Source: CAZOIA01 sp964579675 (lineage in GTDB: Bacteria; Planctomycetota; Phycisphaerae; UBA1845; PWPN01). From it: a stretch of 6,376 nucleotides of DNA. The notes below the pieces were generated by a model. The model was not told where the DNA came from. It did no database searches and was given only the letters and a program-made list of their open reading frames with translations. This document shows, piece by piece, positions 5,855-6,376 of this stretch (its first letter is position 1; each line of letters opens with the position of its first letter). The stretch spans positions 1 to 6,376 of the forward strand of contig CAZOIA010000273.1 of NCBI GenBank assembly GCA_964579675.1, in the 5' to 3' direction. Position numbers and translations under genes: made by a program.

Positions 5855-6376
5855 ATGTACGGCAATCAATCACCACGTGCGGTCGGGTTACCCCTTCTCT
5901 TGGCCTGGTTCGTTTCCCCGCTCGCCGGGCCTGCCCGAGCAGCCTCCAAGCAGGCCGGCGTCTTTTACCCGCCCGCCGTTATCGACAACGCCCGGGCCAA
6001 CGTCAAACGCGATCCCTGGGCCGCCGACACCCAGAAGCGCATCATTGAGGCGGCTAAGCCCTGGATGAAGTTCTCCGACGATGAGCTCTGGGACCTGATG
6101 TTCGGCAACACCATCAAGCGCTCTTGGATGGTATGGTCCAACGGGCACTGTCCCGCCTGCAAGAAGAGCGTGCCGATGTACAACTGGGAGATGGACGCGC
6201 TCGGCCGGCCATGGAAGACCCGCTGTCCGCATTGCAGGGAGATCTTCCCCAAGAACGATTTTTACGCCTTTTACCGCTCCGGTCGGGACGAACACGGCGT
6301 TTTCGATCCGAAACGGGCCGACCGGGGTCTGCTGTTCAACGTCGAACATCCAGATCCCGACGACCCCCTGCACAAG
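5855..6376 (+). CDS. Secreted heparinase II/III-type polysaccharide lyase, N-terminal part (runs off the window)
   Basis: The frame is open for 174 codons from the ATG to the window end with no stop, so the gene is partial at its 3' side. Residues 1-29 form a signal peptide: hydrophobic core at 10-20 and Ala-Arg-Ala cleavage before Ala30. The mature N-terminus contains Tyr-Pro-Pro (38-40), an Ala-Arg-Ala-Asn segment, Lys-Pro-Trp-Met (68-71), Ser-Asp-Asp-Glu-Leu-Trp (74-79), and Phe-Gly-Asn-Thr-Ile-Lys-Arg-Ser (83-90). Two paired-cysteine knuckles follow, Cys99-Pro-Ala-Cys102 and Cys124-Pro-His-Cys127, 21 residues apart, a zinc-ribbon-like arrangement. I recognise this as the N-terminal region of large planctomycete heparinase II/III family proteins, which cleave acidic polysaccharides by beta-elimination outside the cytoplasm. 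The catalytic domain lies beyond the window, so enzyme activity and substrate are inferred from resemblance only. Confidence 0.75.
   Translation, partial: MYGNQSPRAVGLPLLLAWFVSPLAGPARAASKQAGVFYPPAVIDNARANVKRDPWAADTQKRIIEAAKPWMKFSDDELWDLMFGNTIKRSWMVWSNGHCPACKKSVPMYNWEMDALGRPWKTRCPHCREIFPKNDFYAFYRSGRDEHGVFDPKRADRGLLFNVEHPDPDDPLHK

Noticed and set aside
5888..6373. Minus-strand open frame of about 161 codons at the right edge
   Set aside because: The plus strand here encodes a recognisable exported lyase N-terminus with RBS, signal peptide and CxxC pairs; the minus frame is its shadow.
1..6376. Search for CRISPR repeats, tRNA/rRNA, transposase, integrase, toxin-antitoxin or defence genes
   Set aside because: No regularly spaced direct repeats, no conserved RNA gene segments and no proteins of these classes were seen; the window reads as ordinary planctomycete chromosome with secreted proteins.

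Overview
The window looks like chromosomal DNA of a planctomycete, most likely a Phycisphaerae-like lineage. The reasons are high GC, a secreted protein ending in dockerin-like Asp-rich repeats, a planctomycete-style Gly-Ala-Cys-Cys cysteine motif, a prepilin-type protein with a variant H-X9-DG tail, and secreted carbohydrate-active proteins of the kind these bacteria carry in bulk. This assignment rests on recognised protein style, not on a marker gene.

Layout, left to right. Positions 1-105 hold nothing I can name. A large secreted cysteine-rich protein with a dockerin-like C-terminus lies on the minus strand (106-1716). It is divergent from a prepilin-type (type II secretion / type IV pilin-like) protein on the plus strand (2167-3051). 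The roughly 450-bp gap between them holds two outward-facing sigma-70-like promoters, both with a perfect TTGACA and 17-bp spacing, and a nested inverted repeat between the promoters. The prepilin gene converges on a minus-strand sugar phosphate isomerase/epimerase-like TIM-barrel gene (3164-3982); a near-perfect 19-nt palindrome sits in the short gap. That gene is divergent from a secreted beta-propeller protein (4128-5663). A 191-nt spacer follows, then the 5' end of a secreted heparinase II/III-type polysaccharide lyase (5855 onward), cut by the window edge.

The right half reads as a small polysaccharide-degradation neighbourhood: two exported proteins that probably bind or cleave glycans outside the cytoplasm, next to a cytoplasmic sugar isomerase/epimerase-like enzyme that could process a released sugar. 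The left half holds surface or secretion-related proteins. I see no CRISPR array, tRNA, rRNA, transposase, integrase, toxin-antitoxin or defence genes. The window contains no clearly new multi-gene system; the points of interest are unusual domain details and the regulatory architecture of the divergent gaps.
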